Shown: positions 41,500 through 54,839, numbered from the stretch's first letter. The stretch: DNA of 64,000 bases from Branchiostoma floridae (GCF_000003815.2 NC_049994.1:16930552-16994551), one strand, 5' to 3'. Numbers and translations are program-made. Notes: generated by a model not told the origin, from the letters alone.

Positions 41500-42330
41500 A
41501 GCACACCTTTGGCTCTAAAGCAGGAGCATTACTCCTTCTTTGGGGCAGTGAACTGAAGTGGAGTATTAAGAGGTCATCAATCTGGCTTCTCAAATGTATC
41601 AAAGGGCTTTTAAATGGGATGTCTGCTGTATGGAGGAGCAATGGGTCAAGCCTATACGGTACAACGGACCTGCAGGAAGCCTTCTCCTGTAGATTCCCGT
41701 GGCTAAAAGAAGATTCCGACGTATCTCTGAAGAAGCTTTTAAAAATCTGAAACATACTGAAAATATGAACTACAGGTCCAAAGTTGATCCTCGTTTTCCC
41801 GACCCCTACCCATCCACCAAATATCATATGAATCCGCTCACAGATTTTGGAGTTCTTTCAGGGACTTAGCTTCGAGTATCTTTGACATAACGCAGGAGCA
41901 TTGCTCCTAGATCGGTCTTTAATGGAAGTGAAATGCAGGATGTTGTTAAGAGGGCTTCACAGAAATGTCCAGCGAGGTAGAATGGGATTTGTTATATATG
42001 CTACAGGTCACGCCTCAACGAACCCGTCGGAATGTCTCTCCTCTTGATTCTTGATATCATCCAGAAGAAGAGTTTGAACCATCTATTTATCATTTCCTGG
42101 ATGTCTAACCTTCATAAAAGTCTCTCCTCTTGATTTTTGATGCCTGTTTGACGTCCTACGTATCCCCAAAGAAACGTACAGAATCTAAAGTAAACTTGCC
42201 AAGTTATTCGGGAATTATCTGACTGAAATTATGAATTAGGAGGCTCAATATCGAACTTGACTATATTTTCCCGACCTCAACCCACCTTGCAAGCATCAGA
42301 AAAATCCATCCACAGCTTCTCGAGTTGGTT
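41500..42330 (+). repeat. Diverged two-copy duplication (about 400 bp)
   Basis: caggagcattactcc / caggagcattgctcc, ttaagaggtcatc / ttaagagggcttc and cgttttcccgaccc / tattttcccgacctc occur in the same order about 390-480 bp apart. Confidence 0.55.
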
Positions 42331-42639
42331 GACGATTCTCCACACGTAAGCAGTAGTACTTCACATCGTCGACATTAAAGCTACAGCACAGACTTTGCTG
42401 TGCAAGGAGTATCATACACATCGTTAAGTAAGCTTAAGTCGCAAAAGTATCACAGATTTTGAATAAGGCCTTATTGACGCATCATAGCAAAGTGTTTGTC
42501 GTGACACAGACTTTGTGAGTTAATGTAATATAGCTGCAGATTTATAGCACAGAATCTTCATGGTCATCTAGTCATCGTTAGCATATTCATGGTTCTGCTC
42601 CATACAATTTTATACATTTTTTACGTTTTGGGCAGATAA

Positions 42640-42990
42640 TGGAGCTATTCATATGGCCTTGTTATTGATCATTTGCAACTATCTAAGTGGTGGACGTCAG
42701 AACATTATCGTTTTTATGTGTGAGAGCTTGCAGACAGTTTATGAATGACATCATAGCAAGAGATATGCTGTGACGAGACCGTTTTTGGACATATAGTGGA
42801 TCTATTCATATGACCTTGTTATTGATCATTTGCACCTATCTAAGTGGTGTTTCAGACATATGTAATCTTAATGTGTTCTGATGGACGTCAGAGTATATAA
42901 TGCATTATCGTTTTTATGTGTGAGAGCTTGCAGACAATTTATGACTGACATCATAGCAAGAGATATGCTGTGACGAGACCGTTTTTCATA
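42640..42990 (+). repeat. Two-copy tandem duplication (about 150-200 bp)
   Basis: Both units contain ctattcatatg, ccttgttattgatcatttgc, ctatctaagtggtg, ttatcgtttttatgtgtgag and atatgctgtgacgagaccg. The second has about 40 extra bases. Confidence 0.9.
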
Positions 42991-42999
42991 AACTCATCT

Positions 43000-44200
43000 A
43001 AAAGTTCTCACGGTATATATAAATATGTACCAAGCTTACAAGAATCCAATATTCAGCATGCCCCACCACCATCGCTTGTGCAGTGCGGTGTGAAGATGGT
43101 GAAAGTTTCATCACCTTCTGTAAGGTGCGACACGTACGACCTCACGACACGGTTATAGATCCTGGAGATTGTGACCGTACCTAAGACTCATAAAGGTACG
43201 AGAGTCAACCGTCTCAGGTCATATCAAATCCGTCTTGCTATGGTGGATTAAATGAAAATCTTCAGGCATGTCATGTAACTCTGTTGACTAAGTTGAACAC
43301 TTTTTTACGAGTGTAAAATCGTAAAGCCCTTATAATTATGGGCACAAGTGGAGAAATTGTATCATATCAATTATGGCACTTCTTTATTATTAGACTTACA
43401 TTACGTCATGGCACGGAGGTACGGTTGCTATGCTTTTGTCCGCGTTGTCAGGGTAATTTGCCCCGCCCAAGGCACCGCGGGGTGCCGTCGGCGGCCCTGT
43501 ATTCATGTCTACAGACTGATACACATTGCTAAATATTTCTCAAAATAACGCATGGATGGTCATGTAAAAAAAACAGCAAATAGCACTTACAGAGAGGATA
43601 CGTTATAACGGATAGTTTATAAACTCTTGTCAAATTTCAGTATATGAACTTGATAATGATTGGAAAACGTACCATATCAAAATGTAGATACGACAAATAT
43701 TTTATACGTCACTTTTCTTCACTCTCTGTAATTTCTCTGTAACATCTCTGTAACATACGATATTGTAAATCTAAACATAAAGTCCATGGCTATAGACCAT
43801 GGGAAGATCTTTAAAAAACTATCTTCTGGCTCCAGGCAATGCCATCTGCCCCGGATAGAGTATTGCCAAGCCACGATAGACGTGATACCAGGTTAAGCAT
43901 CACAACAGAACATACTGCTGTAAACATGTAGACATAGTAATGGATTATTAGGCTATTCCCAGTTTTCGACGTCAGATCAAAATATTATTGAACAGGTAAA
44001 TGACTGTGACTTAGTTGGCGAAATGAATTGAGCCTTGTTGCAAAACGACTTGTTTATGGCGAAAGAACTATGACGAACTGACATTGTGGCGAAACAACCT
44101 GTAACCGTTTTATTGAACAAGCGACACGACTGAGACCAAGATAACAGCCACATGCAGCGATCGTACCCTTTTGTATTGCTTTGGATAACACCTCAAGTAA
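43000..44200. other. Intergenic DNA, no gene recognised
   Basis: 43400-43520 is GC-rich and looks like an old repeat; short ORFs there have no family motifs. Confidence 0.4.
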
Positions 44201-44214
44201 AGCAAACCTTGGGG

Positions 44215-44540
44215 CAAACACTAGGGCAGACCAAAGGAAGCCTACTGTATCTAACGTTTACTACTCTCAGAAAAAGAAATGGAAGCCTTGAAGCACCCAC
44301 ATCTAGCTTTTTAGGGTTCTGATGTTCCGTATGGCTTTTTTTAAAAGCCAACATGAAAATTCCACATTTTAATTTCAAGTCAAGCCAATATAAGGGCAAT
44401 AACTAAGACAGACTAAAGGAAGTCTGAAGATCTAACGTATCTAATTTTCAGAACCAGAAATGGAAGCAGCGCTAGCAACATCATATATTTTTCCTAACAT
44501 TTTATGGTTCTAGTTCTCCGTATGGCTTTGAACACTCAAA
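44215..44540 (+). repeat. Two-copy tandem duplication (about 185 bp)
   Basis: Both units share cagaccaaaggaagcct (or cagactaaaggaagtct), gtatctaac, agaaatggaagc and ccgtatggctt. Confidence 0.75.
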
Positions 44541-44811
44541 CCGACAAGAGAATGATAGATTAATCTTTTATCCAGTCTGTACTAGTTTCTTACCAAGGAC
44601 ACTCTTCTTTATCAATAAGATTCGTTTGAATCTATGACTCAAAGGTTGCTCCATCCTTGACTTCATTGAAATCTTACATCTGTTATGCTAGCAACAAAAA
44701 TAGAAAGTATCGATCCAAACTTTAGCAATGATTTCTCTCGAGACGATATCTATGTAGAAAGTGAGATGTAGAGGAAAAAGCTTTCTAGAACTCCATGTTT
44801 GGTACAGTGCC

Positions 44812-45038
44812 ATCTGTCATCACGCTAGATCATTGTTATAAATTATGTATACCTCTCTGCCCTGCACAAAGTGTCCCAGACTCTTCCATACTGCTCTGGG
44901 ACTGAGCAGCCACTTAAGACATTGCCAACAACAATCAGCAAATGAGGCTAGATTGACATTAACTAATGCTCGGCCACGAGCGGACGCCGATGATGATGAT
45001 CTGTCATCACGCTAGATCATTGTTATGAATTATGTATA
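44812..45038 (+). mobile_element. Retroposon with 40 bp flanking duplication
   Basis: The 40 bp at 44812-44851 recurs at 44999-45038 with one mismatch. Between them, 147 bp ends cggacgccgatgatgatgat, a GAT-repeat tail typical of RTE-type LINE ends. No protein is encoded. Confidence 0.75.
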
Positions 45039-45508
45039 TCTATCATCTTATCATTAACATGCATGTCACGTCTAACAGAATACTAAACTGCAATAATTGA
45101 CAATTAAGTATACCGACTTTTACAAGCGATGAAAACGAAACCAATTTCAAAGAACAGAGTATATTAACTTAATCGACTAGAAAATGAATGCCACAAGGTT
45201 CATCATAAATCAATACATAAACGGAAGAAATAATGCATATAGACGACACGTGCATTCCCTATGGTCTTAAAGAAACATTGTACCCCCCATGAGTTTAATG
45301 TATTACTCCATATATCTTTCCGAAATGATTGATAGTTTATTCTTAATTGCATGTTTTAGAGATGATGTTTTCTTAACGGTAAGGTGATCTCTGCCATGCT
45401 CCAATAACAATGTTTTGGACATCTTCCAAGACATGTAATAGGAAAGATGGACACTGATGATAGAGTGCATAGTCACGGGATAAGTTACACTTCCTGTGGG
45501 CTAAGACT

Positions 45509-45755
45509 TAAGGTGCACTCTCACCGGACGTGGGGCACGTTTGCGGCATTGCTGCGTTCGTTCACTGCGTCACTGTTTTGTTATTTTCTCCGTTGTATCA
45601 TTCAGATATTGCGTAATACGTAACAGTATGGCATAGAAGACGACAAATGACACAACAAGTAAAAAAATTCGTTCATTATCACTGAAATTCGTTGAGTATC
45701 TTTCAAACCCCGCAATGCCGCAAGCGTGCCCCACGTCCGGTGAGAGTGCACCTTC
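45509..45755. mobile_element. MITE, gcactctcac family, copy 1
   Basis: 247 bp with inverted ends aaggtgcactctcaccgg and about 40 bp of matched arm. It carries tgcgtaatacgtaacag inside. No coding capacity. Confidence 0.85.
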
Positions 45756-47060
45756 AGGAAGCTGGAATCCCGGCTGTTGTAGCTCACCCTTTTCTTCTTA
45801 TACATGTATGATGCAAAACAGGACAGTACACAGGAGTACGTACAATTTGGGCGCTTCAAACCCGAGGATGGCATATCTTGTGCAATAATTGAGCAATGCA
45901 GTTGCTATGAGAAATTTTGTTGGGTGGATGTTGAAACGAAACTTGTTTTCTGACATTCAATTCAACAGAAACCTAACAGGGGTCAAAGATTGACTATTGC
46001 AAAAATCTTCCATCTGAGTGTTGGATGCATCATCATTCTTTTCTGAAGCCCCTGTCACCCATTCAGTACCTTCAATGCCAATTATTTTTTTCCCATTCAC
46101 TCTCCTGGAATTAATCCTATTTCAGCTTTAGTTTGCTTTCTCTGATCGAATCCAAACAGAATATGACTGCCAATTTTGATTTTTCTTAATTCTTAGTTTG
46201 ATGGCTCAAACGACTTTCAAAGACCAGCGGGCAACCTCTCTGAGCAACTCCCGATCACAGATGACATTGTCGACTCCCAACGTACAATCGTCTTCAAAGG
46301 TTCGGGAGACCATTGTCGGCTATGTGTGACAGAGGCTTTAGGTTGGACAATCAGACGGTATGCTTATATGTCTTTCCTGCTACATTTACTTGCGGACTAA
46401 TCTCTTCAGTCCACAAATAACCGGCGTTTTGATTTCTGCCTTCAACATTCTCTTCTTCGTCATTTTATTCTTAAGGCACTTCGTTTCCCTTTACCTTTAC
46501 CGACGTATTATAGCAACGTAAAGTTCCAGGCTGGTGACTCTAAGATGTCAAAGCCAACTGAAAATGTCCTACAATACAACAACACTACAACGCTACAAAC
46601 TACAGTATGGCTGGCCTACATTTGCCAACATCTTACAAACGTAGACGTAAAGGATTCACTCACCAAAACATGGTCGTGATGCCAGGGCCTTTTATGTGAA
46701 CGACAGTTTCTTCATTGCATCTTTGGCTTGTCATTCCCTCAGCTTGTATCGATGTTCATGGTTGACTTCTATATGGTATTTACGACTCAGTATACTAGTA
46801 GCATCCGGTATCTTATACACAGCGGGCGATTCAGACGATTTCTCCTTTGGCAAAGCTATATGGAACCCACAAACTGGTTTCCATCCTTATATACGCGACC
46901 ACGACATTATATGCATATTACTAATAAGTTCCGGTGACGTGCAAGACCTGGACCAGTTCATTATGTCGAGGGGGTGTTAACTGGTAGTCTTGCAGACATC
47001 CATTCGCCCTTCAGTTCCATACTATTAGGTAATAGGTACGTGCAGTATGGCTGCAAAGGT
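45756..47060. other. Intergenic DNA, no gene recognised
   Basis: Two overlapping ORFs at 46696-46980 have no family motif, and neither has an obvious splice context. Confidence 0.4.
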
Positions 47061-47065
47061 GTCCA

Positions 47066-47150
47066 TCTGTATCTGTATCTGTATCTGTAACTAGCATATA
47101 GCCGGTATAACCTCCCTTCGGCTTAACACTTCGGCGTCACAGGCAGCAGT
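47066..47150 (-). mobile_element. Small retroposon with GATACA tail, inverted copy
   Basis: Plus strand tgtatctgtatctgtatct, then tagccggtataacc and ttcggcttaacac: the reverse of the insertion at 23967-24043. Confidence 0.65.
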
Positions 47151-47884
47151 TGGTTATGTATCACTGAACGATCTATCACAACTAACCTTTGCACATCTGA
47201 CTACAAGTGTGTTTGAAGCTAACTAGTGATGATGCACCTACTGTACTTGATGGTGACGAATAACACATGAAGGCACGACTATTTCTTACACACATCTCAT
47301 GTGTAGTTAAAAGGATGTCTCGCACATTGGGAAAAGATGGGACATGAGATGGTGAGAACTACGCACTACCTTAATGGTATAGGCTCTTATCGAGTAAGAG
47401 AGATAAATATGATGGCGTCGATGGATTCGGTTACTCAAAATGTATACAGACAGTCTTTTCACAGCTAAGTACATGACTGATGAAAAGGCGCATATATTTT
47501 GAAATAATTCCGCGCCAGGTACTATTCAAGAAGAAGAGTTGGAGCTGTCACGTACTTTTGGTGCATGTATGAATTTGGAACAGACTATCTTTCTACAATC
47601 ATATTGAACGTGGGACGAAATGCTCAGGTCTATTCTGTGATTTAAAAGCACGACGTTGTTGAGAGACTATACTGTACCTTTGTCTACACATGTTTCAAGA
47701 AGAGGGGGGGGGGCATTGTGGATATGAACTAGTGTAGATATGGAACATTTCTTTACCCTCTTACTCTGTTATCTCACCGAATGCATGCAGTCTATATTTG
47801 TTATGAAGACGTATCATTGTTATTGTCTAACAGTACATTAAACCTGTATTACAACGCTTCTACTTTATTTGAATAAATGTGTGA

Positions 47885-48195
47885 AGGTGCTAATATATCT
47901 TTACATGTCAAAATGATAGGGCCAGTGAAAATGTTACAAATGACGTACAATGGAAAAGAAAATACGGCAATTTGTACGCAAGTTGTGTACATTTAATTTC
48001 ATTTTATTGCGAGATAAGCCTACAAGAATACTACATATTATTGGAACAGAAATGTTAAGCTGCTAATATATCTGTAGCCGTTACTTGTCAAAATGATAGG
48101 GCCAGTGAAAATGTTACAAATCACGTGCAATGGAAAGACAACATGGTAATTTGTACGTAAGCTGTCTGCATGAGATAAGCCTACAACAGTACTAA
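47885..48195 (+). repeat. Two-copy tandem duplication (about 175 bp)
   Basis: Both units have gtgctaatatatct or gctgctaatatatct, tgtcaaaatgatagggccag, aatgttacaaat, aatttgtacg and gagataagcctacaa. Confidence 0.9.
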
Positions 48196-48199
48196 ACGC

Positions 48200-48900
48200 A
48201 CAAACCAACATTCAAGGAGCAAAAATTCGATACCACAGTGGCGCGAGGATGCCATGAAGTCTGATTAGGGAATCCTAGCGCAGCTTGTTTCTGCCCCGTT
48301 TTTAACCGCTCAAAGTATGAAATGCTGAGGTAAATGTTGGAATATAGTGCAGTAGATTTCATACAGATTGCCTTATCCATAATATTTCTTCTTTTAACGC
48401 TCTAATATTGCTTAGGTTGCCTTTATGCCTTAGCGTGAGCGATAACCAGATGGGCTGGATGAGTTGGTTATTGCTTGGCGTTATCGTGTTTTACGTGCCG
48501 CTGATTTATATTTGATTTGTCGCTTGATTTGTCAGCAGCCGGATTCAGAAGGATTTACACACACACATACTTCAATTGTAATTGGTTTATTTCACAGAAC
48601 CACACATGTCAAGATACTCGATACCAGAAGTAGATTCAACTATCAACTATCTTTAAATCCAACAGCTCTCATTATGCTAGCCTGGTATTCAGACGTATTA
48701 TGGCTCCGAGTCTCTTCTAGCCTCTCCGCAAATTATGCTAAGATGGACAATAAAATGAAAGACTTCTTTCTAATTAGAAAAGAAAATGGCGGTCACGTTT
48801 AATCCCGACTGATTGTATAAAGATTTACTCTGTGTCCCTATTTTGTAGTTTATAGTTGACCATACGAAAGTCACTGCACTTTTTGTCGTGTCAATAAAGC
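48200..48900. other. Intergenic DNA, no gene recognised
   Basis: No supported feature. Confidence 0.4.
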
Positions 48901-48904
48901 TGGC

Positions 48905-49140
48905 CATATCGTATCCGCGTGGTGCAGTGGTTTACGAAATAACTCTGCCTCTCTCCACGTCTGGTTCAACTTCCGTGGAGTGAGCGGCCCGAGTTCGCGC
49001 CCGGACCCGGAGACCACAGGTGAAGAGTCGCATCGAAGCAATAAAAGAACCCAACACACTTATCGAAAGGAGTAGGGGTGGCCTGGTGTGCTTGGCAAGA
49101 CGTAGACAAGCCGCTTTCCGTGTAGATCCCAATTTCCCAT
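48905..49140 (+). mobile_element. SINE-like element
   Basis: tggtgcagtggtttacg resembles an A box and cgagttcgcgcccgg a B box about 60 bp later, followed by a body that ends near 49140 (gatcccaatttcccat). The tRNA-like head is weaker than at 7680. Confidence 0.55.
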
Positions 49141-49339
49141 GATACTGGGTACAGGTTAAGCCATGCTTATAGCAATGATGATACTAACGCGTAAGAACAC
49201 ACTTCGAATACTCATTTCTATAATCACTACACAGAAATGCAAGCAGTGAATCCGAGATAGAAAAATTTGACAATTTTCTGACAATTAACACGAAGAAAAT
49301 TTTTTATGTATTTTGAATTGTGCAAGTTTAAAATGTTCC

Positions 49340-49610
49340 ATTGTACCTAATAATGTTAGTCAGTCTATGCAGACTACGACTCTACCCAAAGGAACTAAAC
49401 GACAATGACGACTTCAGTACTTATAAATGTAATTTACCACCAAAACGACAGTAAGGTGGTGTTATTTCTGAGTGATGATGATAAACATTGTCAACTGATT
49501 TTTTATGGGTTATTCGATGAGTGTGAGGTTTACCTTAAATGTGATGCACACCGAATAATAAAAAGTTGCAAGGAATGGAAATACCAAGATCCTATCAAAC
49601 ACCTCGCTGT
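49340..49610 (+). repeat. Dispersed repeat shared with 59070 and 61000
   Basis: gtcagtctatgcagac and aaacgacaatgacga match 59070-59120. The following tattcgatgagtgtg and aataaggtg-like sequence match the tandem units at 60995-61690. Confidence 0.6.
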
Positions 49611-49862
49611 TTGCTGATGACGATCACATTTTCCGCACGGAAATGTGATCAGTCAACCAGAGGTATGCATTACGCGGAAAAGATACAATCAAATTAAACA
49701 TCCATAAGTTAGAATCTGATTTCTGTTGACATCTGTATGTATTAGACGAAATATAATCAGTCACCCAGGCTAAAGGCGTCGCTGATGAAAGGATGGATAC
49801 CTAACTTCATTTTAGAATTGCGTAAAGAGATTGAAGATATCTAAGCTCAATGCGTTGTTTGG

Positions 49863-52365
49863 CTTAGCCTGGGAACCATCCGGGTACACTACAAAAAATC
49901 TTTTTTCTTATTTTTCTTGTTTTCTTGTTTTTTCTTATGGAGAGAAAGAGTTTCTTGTATAAAGAAAGGTTGAGAAAAATCAAGAAACCTCCCATAAAAC
50001 CTTTGTATGTTGATTCCTACACGAAGATTTTCATTCTTGTTTTTCCTTAACTGAAGAAAATATTTCCAGTATAATGCTCACTGACAAGAATGTTCAAGAA
50101 ATTAAAGTAGAACTTTCTTTTCCAGTCTTTGCACAAGATTTGCTTCTTGTTTGATCAAATGGAAGATATGGCAGAATCTGTCCTGCAGATTATTATTCTT
50201 AAAGATTTGTTTTCATTAGAATAAAATTCTTGAACTTTCTTGTTGTCTTAATGTAGAATATCTGAGAAACATAATTCTTGCTTTTCTTGCTATTATAAGA
50301 AAAGCAAGCAGTTGCAAAACAAGTTATAACTAGCATTAAGTTCCCAAATGTTCTTGTTTTCCTTACCCATTAAGTTACAACAAATTTTCATCAATCAATG
50401 ACTGTTTTTGACTTACCCATTAACTTTTGAGAAAGATGTTTCTTGTTTTCCTTGGCAATGTTTAAGAAGATACAATAATTTTCTGAACATAATATTACTT
50501 TTCATACTAATACGAAAACAAGAAGTTCAGAAACAAACTTTAAAAATATTCTTCAATGTTCTCATGTTCCTTATCAAGAAAGTTTAAGAAATATGATTCT
50601 TGTTTTTCTTTATAATACTTATATTAATAATAAAAACAATTAATCATTTTATCCTTGTATTCTTAGCAAAAACTCAGAGCATCAATATATGAAAAACAAA
50701 AATTGACCCTGCATGATTTTCTTTTATTTTCACAATATGAGAGTTTAAGAAAGATAATTCTGTTTTTTCTGGAAATAAGAAAGTTAGCTGTGCTAAGGAT
50801 CATGGGAAATTACTCCCATCATCCTTTGCTGTTTCATTTGAATGTTACCGGTAGTCTGAGTGGGTCTGAGTGGAAGGTGCTGCTCTCTAGCTGTAATTTT
50901 TGCCTTAAGGCCATTAGATCTTCCAATAACAGGGAACAAATATGGTGTGTTTAGTGATGACAATGTTCTGCATCATTTGGGACATTGTGAACAATGTGGC
51001 TAGCTTTTTTAAAGTTCGAAAATGCTACCGAAGCCAAGGCCAGAAGCTGGACGCCCCCCTCCCCCATGCAGGTATGTTAGCCATCTTTGTTTGGAATATG
51101 ATTTCTAAAGCTACTACATGTATTTCTGTAGATGTATAATGATATGGCCGAACAGTAATTACAGAATATGAAAGTAAAGTGCATGATTTTCTGCATAATA
51201 CTAAGAATTGACTATAATATTTGCAAGGAAGGAATGTATTGAGATTTTGATCTTTACAGGGGGAGGGGGGCGATATATAAGGAATTGGCGGTCATCCATG
51301 GTCTTTGTGTGTTGTTCTAGGCTCAGAAACCTGTTGGAACAAAGAGGATGTTCCCAGCTCAACTTTGGAAAAGCTTTCAACAAGGACAAGTTGCAAGTCA
51401 TCAATCATAATTGCAACAAATTATGGCAACATCTTAACTTTTAATTAATGGTTTTAGAAGGATAATTAGTAGTGTGCAGTACTGTATCATGTGTATGAGT
51501 AAAAGGACAAGTAAGTAAAGTGTAGTTACGAAATGGTTCATTTTTTCAATCTTTGGTAAGGAATGGGTAATAGAGGAAAACACAACAAAACTTGTATGGA
51601 ACATATTGATGATAATAAATATGATTGGCGTGTATTTACATAACTGTTAACATTTGATTTGTTTGTATTCTTTATATTAGAATGACAATCTTAGTTTAAG
51701 AAACTAGTTTCTAGGTTTGTGGTTGCAAGAAGTTTAGTCTTGGAGGGAGAATGGTATTTCTGGTACAAAAACCTTAACCTTATTGCAAGAAAGCCATTCT
51801 CAGTGTAAGAATTTAATCTTGGAGACAGAAAGTAATTTCCGGTAAAAGAATCTCAATCTTCATGCAAGAAAGCCCTTCTTGGTGTAAGAAATTCTGTCTC
51901 TGAGATAGAAAGGTATTTCTGGTGCAAGAAACTCAATCTTGGCACAAGAATCTTATTCTAGGGGTAAGAAAGTCATTCATCAGCATGCAAGTGTTAGAAA
52001 TAGATTCTTACCACAAGAATACTTTTCTAGAAGATTTCGTCCATCAGTGATAAGAAAAAAGTTCTTACTAGAATCTTGACACAAGAAAAATATTGGTTTC
52101 TTGAATTTTCTCAAAACAGGGATTCTTGTATACAGAAGAATATTCTTGCTGAAAGATCAGTTTTCTTTGTTCAAGAAAAAATAAGAAAAATAAGAAAATG
52201 CATTTTTTGTAGTGTAATGGTTAGCTCATATGATCGCTTCTGGAATAGCAGAGAAGCGACTGTATATAGTGTATAAGAAATGTCAGAGTGACAAGAGACT
52301 GTACATTTATATGGTGTATGATAAACGCCGGAGCGAACTACTATCCGGATGGTACCCAGGCTAAG
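49863..52365. mobile_element. Outer MITE (cttagcctggg), interrupted
   Basis: Inverted ends cttagcctgggaaccatcc (49863) and its inverse at 52345-52365. Without the inner element at 49887-52214 it would be about 175 bp long. Confidence 0.75.
49887..52214. mobile_element. Inner TIR element rich in TTTCTTG motifs
   Basis: 2328 bp flanked by TA, ends CACTACAAAAAATC and its inverse. Both subterminal regions consist of many short inverted motifs tttcttg / caagaaa, spaced irregularly over several hundred bases. No transposase recognised; the central part (about 50790-51130) has ordinary composition. Confidence 0.75.
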
Positions 52366-52400
52366 TTTGACTGGCTTCCAACAGGGATATCTGTGTAGTT

Positions 52401-53449
52401 ACCTCCATGAAATGTCATGGAGGTTATATTTTACCCCGTGTTTGTCTGTATGTCTGTGTGTCTGTCTGTGTGTAAACAAAATAACTCAAGAACGGCTTGG
52501 TGGATTGGTTTCATCCTTTGTGTGTTAATAGGGTGTGATGAAAGCTGGAAATGATTAGATTTTAGTCCCCCTAGCGGCTTTCCTTGGTACTGCAGCGCAA
52601 CTTCCGGGTTTGCTATCTCGTGTTCTGAGCAAGCTATGGTCACGATTTTGACGTTTTAGATAGCTCTTGTGCTCAGAAATAAGTGACGTAAGTTTGGGCC
52701 CCCTAGCGTCTAGTTTTGGGAAAGCAGGGGCATTTTTGTCAAAAACTTCTGAAGACGATAACTCAAGAAGGGAATAACGGATTTTCATCATTTTTGGTAT
52801 GTAGGTACCTTACACAATGTTTTACAAGATAAGATACTAATTATGCAAAATAGGAGTACATTTGCATAATTAATGAGAATATTCTATCATAGCATTTTTT
52901 TTCAATTTATCTCTTGTTCAAGACATGCTATGGTCTTGATAATTTGGTGGTAGATAGCTTTTGGTGTCATGAAAAAGTGGGGCAAGTTTTAGCTCCCTAA
53001 CATTTAATTGTGGAACTGCATGGGTGTTTTTGTCAAGACACTCCAAAGAGGATAACTGCAGAAAGAAACGATGGATTGCCTGCATTTTAGGCATGCGGGT
53101 AGCTTAGGCAAAGATGTTCATAATGATATACATGTTATGCAAATGAGGACTTAATTTGCATAATTAATGACGAAATTGTATAGTTCCATTGTTTTCAATA
53201 ACTGGACCTCAATACATGTAACACATGTTAATTACGATAGGTGGAATATAAGCAGATACCAAATATGGTAATGAGGAACTTATTTGCATAATCTATGTAA
53301 AAATTGCGAAACCGCTTTATGATTAATAATGGAAATTTTATAACTGTGACATGTGTACGTTAGTCAATGATGAACAACACCATGCATAAATTATGTTAAT
53401 GTGTTAGTCAATTGCATGAGTTACGAAAGCTCTAAATTTTCATGGAGGT
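52401..53449. mobile_element. Non-autonomous element with catggaggt ends
   Basis: Starts acctccatgaaatgtcatgg and ends catggaggta. Inside, ttgcataattaatga and taactcaagaacgg / taactcaagaaggg recur every 250-300 bp, so it is itself internally repeated. No ORF with a known domain. Confidence 0.6.
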
Positions 53450-53469
53450 ATGAGGTCGCCGAACTCTAT

Positions 53470-54010
53470 TTATAGATACATGTAGAATTCGGCAAAAAAT
53501 GTGGTCATAATTGGAGATGGCAGTGAGTCAGTGGGAAGGGAATCGTTTCTCCCCTTTGGAAATTCCTAATGTGGCCAAACTCGATCCAACCATTTTTCAT
53601 ATAACCAGCGTAGGTAATCTGAAAGAGACTAGTTTCGCATTATCATTGAGATCTAGCTACTAGATTTCCTGCAGATCTTCAAGATTGTCTTGAGGAAAGG
53701 TATTGTGACTGTATAAATAGTCTCAAAACGCAAACTCCAAGGATATGCACATATACACATCTACAGTTATTGTGATGATTGTCTAAATTCACAGCAATAT
53801 CATAGCCTCCGCAAGGCCTTCCTACGGGGGTACGGTGATCGTAGAATTCGGCAAAAAAAAATCTGGAAATTGGCCAGGATAGTCGGTCTAAGCTAAGGTA
53901 AATATTTCCCCTGTGCGGGCGTCCAACTCTTAAGTAGCAAAACTCCCCCGCCAAATTATTCTCCATTTAACAGCCAGTGTAGTCCGTCTGGTAGAGACTA
54001 GCAATACCAT
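53470..54010 (+). repeat. Two-copy duplication (about 360 bp apart)
   Basis: gtagaattcggcaaaaaa, gtcagtgggaa/tcggtctaagc, a counterpart of ccaaactcg, cattttt-type sequence, ccagcgtag/ccagtgtag and agagactag follow in order at 53490 and 53850. Confidence 0.6.
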
Positions 54011-54019
54011 GTGAAAATT

Positions 54020-54735
54020 TATTAACCAATTTAAAAAGGTCTAGGTAAGTTTTTGGTGATAAACGTGTTTTGTTAACACACTTGAATGTGATGTCCCTTG
54101 GTGATAAATCTATGTCCGACTGGAGATTACTATTCCACAGACTCGACATGCATCTTCCAAACTTCCCGGACTTCAGCAGACGTAATGGCCCAATTTGGGA
54201 TTGCTATCCGTCAGGGATGGAGTGGTCTTTAACCGTAACTGATGTCAGCGTCGAAGTTGAGCTCTTTGTTCCAGTTAGTCTGCTGCAATCGCCCGAGCAT
54301 CGCTTATAATAATAACTTTATTGCACAACAATTGTACAAGGTACAAAATATGGCTTATATGTGACAGGGACGGTTTTCAGGTGAAAAATACGCGCAACCC
54401 TCTGTCGATTTTAAATATGGCCGATCTTCCATCGATACGCCCGAAGATCGCGGATAATGTGACAGGGGTACAACTGGGAAACCCTAGCGACTTCACTGCG
54501 ACCTAAAACTTCACCAAGCGGTGAAAGAAATCCATAACAATAATCTTTTCTAAACTTTGTGTGATTTGCTGTCTTTTCAGACATACTACAACATTTCGCA
54601 TAATATTTTAATTACGAAGGCATGGGTTACACCGATCACAATTTAGCTCGCAGTGAGTTCGCAGCGCGGTTTCCCTCTAGTGGATTTTTTGGAACACTTT
54701 TTCTCCAAGGTATAAACCAAACAGTGACGCACGTC
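54020..54735. other. Intergenic DNA, no gene recognised
   Basis: 54307-54345 (aataactttattgcacaaca) looks like the poly(A)-signal end of a retroposon on the minus strand. Confidence 0.35.
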
Positions 54736-54835
54736 NNNNNNNNNNNNNNNNNNNNNNNNNNNNNNNNNNNNNNNNNNNNNNNNNNNNNNNNNNNNNNNNN
54801 NNNNNNNNNNNNNNNNNNNNNNNNNNNNNNNNNNN
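54736..54835. other. Assembly gap (100 N)
   Basis: Exactly 100 N, probably a placeholder length. Confidence 0.95.
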
Positions 54836-54839
54836 TCAG

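Noticed and set aside
46195-46345. Short plus-strand ORF starting MAQTTF
   Set aside because: Only 42 codons, no motif, and the sequence looks like part of an old repeat.
46696-46980. Hydrophobic ORF of 94 codons as a small membrane protein
   Set aside because: No homologous motif, no splice context and an AT-rich background; chance is more likely.
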